From contig JBIIIP010000001.1 in the NCBI GenBank assembly GCA_044234625.1, positions 78,126 to 142,125 of the forward strand: a DNA stretch of 64,000 nt. The letters are read 5' to 3'. Shown here one piece after another: positions 62,534-64,000 of this stretch. Position numbers and translations under genes: made by a program. The notes beneath the pieces are model-generated. The model made no database searches. It saw nothing but the letters and a program-made list of their open reading frames with translations, and was not told the DNA's origin. Source of the DNA: CACORA01 sp044234625 (GTDB lineage Bacteria > Planctomycetota > Planctomycetia > Pirellulales > UBA1268). Numbering within the stretch: the stretch's first letter is position 1; each line of letters starts with the position of its first letter.

Positions 62534-63959
62534 TCCGGTCCACGATGCCGGTCGTCGAAGCGCCGGGCACGAACACCGGCGTCACGACCCTGCCACCGCG
62601 GGCGCGGACGATCTCGGCGCCCACGATCTCCTCGGGGCGGTAATCGCCCCCCTTCACCAGCACGTCGGGCTCGATCGCCTGGATGAGCTCGAGCGGCGTG
62701 TCTTCGGAAAACTCGCAAACGAGGCCAACGGACGCGAGCCCCGCGAGCACGGCCTGGCGGTCCGCCGCGGTGACGAACGGCCGCGGCGGACCCTTGAGGC
62801 GGCTCACCGAGGCGTCGGAGTTCACCCCCACGACGAGCAGGTCGCATTCCTTGGCGGCCGCTTCCAGCAGTTGCACGTGGCCGGGATGGAGGATGTCGAA
62901 GCAGCCGTTGGTGAAGCCGATCCGCCGCCCTTCCGCACGGGCCTTCCGCACGGCCTCGCGGAGCTCGCTTTGGGTGACCACCTTGCCGTGCGTCGCCGGG
63001 GGCTGGGCATCGAGGGCGGCGAGCATCTCGCTCCAGGTGATCCGTGAGGTGCCCACCCGGGCGACCTGCAGCCCGGCGGCCGCGTTGGCGAGGAGGCAGG
63101 CCCGCCGCACGGTCATGCCGCGGCCCAGGGCCACGGAGAGCGCCGCCACGACGGAGTCGCCGGCGCCCGTCACGTCATACACCTGCCGGGCCTGCGTGGG
63201 GATCACGTCTGACTCCTCCGCCGACACGAACACCATGCCCTGCTCGCCGAGCGTGACGACCACCGCCCCGATGCCGTAGCGCTCGCGGATGATCGCCGCA
63301 GCCCGCAGGCCATCGGCCGGCGTGTGGATGGGGATGCCCGCGGCCGCGGTCGCCTCGTTGCGGTTCGGCGTGATCGCCGAGGCGCCGCGAAACCGCACGT
63401 AGTCGGCGCTCTTGGAGTCGACGACGACAGGGATGTTGCGGGCGGCGGCGGCGGCGATCGCCGCCCGGGCGACCGGTTCGTCGCAGGCGCCCTTGATGTA
63501 GTCCGAGATGAGGATCAGGTCGGCCGCGGCACTGGCCGCCGTGATCTGGGCCACGAGTGCGGCCCGGGTGGCGGCGTCTTCGAGCAGCGCCTCCTCGTCG
63601 AATCTGGCGATCTGGTTGTGGCCTGCGAGGAGCCGCGTCTTCACCGTCGTGGGCACGGAGGCGGCGGTCACAAGCCTGTCGCAGGGCACACCGTCGGCCT
63701 CCAGCACGCCCCGCAGCTGGCGGCCGGCTTCGTCGTTGCCGATGGCACCCACGAGCAGGGCGCTCGCCCCCATGGCGGCCACGTTCACGGCCACGTTGGC
63801 GGCGCCGCCGGGCCGATTGAACGACTGCCTGACGTGGAGCACGGGCACGGGCGCCTCGGGCGAGATGCGATCGACCGTGCCGGAAAAATACCGGTCGAGC
63901 ATCACGTCGCCGACGATGAGCACCTGCGGCGTGGCGGTGGCGCGGGCGGCGTCGCTCAT
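62490..63959 (-). CDS. hldE: Bifunctional heptose-7-phosphate kinase/heptose-1-phosphate adenylyltransferase
   Basis: A 489-residue enzyme with both steps for making ADP-heptose. The N-terminal ribokinase-type domain reads VLIVGDVMLDRYFSGTVDRI, GGAANVAVNVAAMGA, and YDVTGAGDSVVAAL with the catalytic Asp. The C-terminal nucleotidyltransferase domain starts near residue 345 and reads RIGFTNGCFDILHPGHVQLL, then VGVNSDASVSRLKG, VLVKGGDY and TTGIVDRIS. It supplies ADP-heptose for LPS core assembly. The start shares ATGA with the upstream gene, so both are co-translated. Its 3' end overlaps the GT9 gene on the other strand. Confidence 0.96.
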   Translation of the reverse strand: MSDAARATATPQVLIVGDVMLDRYFSGTVDRISPEAPVPVLHVRQSFNRPGGAANVAVNVAAMGASALLVGAIGNDEAGRQLRGVLEADGVPCDRLVTAASVPTTVKTRLLAGHNQIARFDEEALLEDAATRAALVAQITAASAAADLILISDYIKGACDEPVARAAIAAAAARNIPVVVDSKSADYVRFRGASAITPNRNEATAAAGIPIHTPADGLRAAAIIRERYGIGAVVVTLGEQGMVFVSAEESDVIPTQARQVYDVTGAGDSVVAALSVALGRGMTVRRACLLANAAAGLQVARVGTSRITWSEMLAALDAQPPATHGKVVTQSELREAVRKARAEGRRIGFTNGCFDILHPGHVQLLEAAAKECDLLVVGVNSDASVSRLKGPPRPFVTAADRQAVLAGLASVGLVCEFSEDTPLELIQAIEPDVLVKGGDYRPEEIVGAEIVRARGGRVVTPVFVPGASTTGIVDRISRSGVADGQPRAR

Positions 63960-64000
63960 GGCTGCGGAGCGGCCACGATGCCGCGTTCCACGAGGTCACA
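63956..64000 (-). CDS. C-terminal end of an upstream gene, possibly phosphoheptose isomerase
   Basis: Only the last 14 codons are in the window: DLVERGIVAAPQP and a TGA overlapping the hldE start by ATGA. DLVER near the C-terminus and the position before hldE fit phosphoheptose isomerase (gmhA), the preceding step of ADP-heptose synthesis, but the fragment is too short to prove it. Confidence 0.4.
   Translation of the reverse strand, partial: CDLVERGIVAAPQP

Noticed and set aside
63175..63999. A 274-residue minus-strand frame inside hldE
   Set aside because: It is another frame of hldE, Arg-rich and without motifs.

Overview
The window is GC-rich, gene-dense bacterial chromosome whose gene content points to a member of the Planctomycetes, probably Pirellulales-like (inference). 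The evidence is a prepilin-type protein with a FADGH-type C-terminal motif, an acidic protein ending in an SHD1 (Sla1 homology 1) domain, a baeRF-type protein, a sulfatase next to a ThuA-domain protein, several SPFH proteins, a transglutaminase/DUF2126 plus circularly permuted ATP-grasp pair, and heptose/LPS genes. No tRNA, rRNA, CRISPR array, integrase or insertion sequence was recognised.

Layout. 1-4 kb (minus): transglutaminase-like/DUF2126 protein and the start of its ATP-grasp partner. 4-12 kb (plus): YidB-like protein, an alpha/beta-hydrolase fold that has lost its catalytic residues, a metallophosphoesterase, a sigma-70 factor, apt, mnmA, floA and an XRE-cupin regulator, separated by dispersed palindromic repeats. 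12-17 kb (minus): a likely operon of ThuA protein, sulfatase, DUF485 protein, SSS-family symporter and GNAT acetyltransferase. 17-29 kb: baeRF protein, Pit phosphate transporter, PatB-type aminotransferase, Xaa-Pro aminopeptidase, FKBP isomerase, prepilin-like protein with a clear terminator, P1B-type metal ATPase and an ABC-2 permease.

29.3-42.4 kb (plus) is the most unusual part. It is a co-directional run of three different SPFH proteins, an ABC ATPase, a large ABC-2 permease, a 632-residue protein of unknown function and a multi-pass membrane TPR protein, followed by a GspF/GspE pair. Several junctions overlap by ATGA, which implies translational coupling. I read the first seven genes as one candidate membrane system that is not described as a unit in anything I know.

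42.5-49.4 kb (plus): cysteine desulfurase, then dnaN, dciA (DUF721), gyrB and pgk, with a pyrimidine-rich, AT-richer 0.5-kb stretch before dnaN that is a candidate replication origin. 49.4-54.4 kb (minus): SHD1 protein and the B12-dependent ribonucleotide reductase. 54.9-64 kb: a broken DJ-1/PfpI gene, a Fur-family regulator, a dolichyl-phosphate-mannose-synthase-like glycosyltransferase, a second membrane TPR protein, and a surface-polysaccharide group (epimerase, radical SAM protein, heptosyltransferase-like GT9, hldE, and the end of what may be gmhA). Start sites were chosen by hand from ribosome-binding sites and family length, and several are uncertain as noted.
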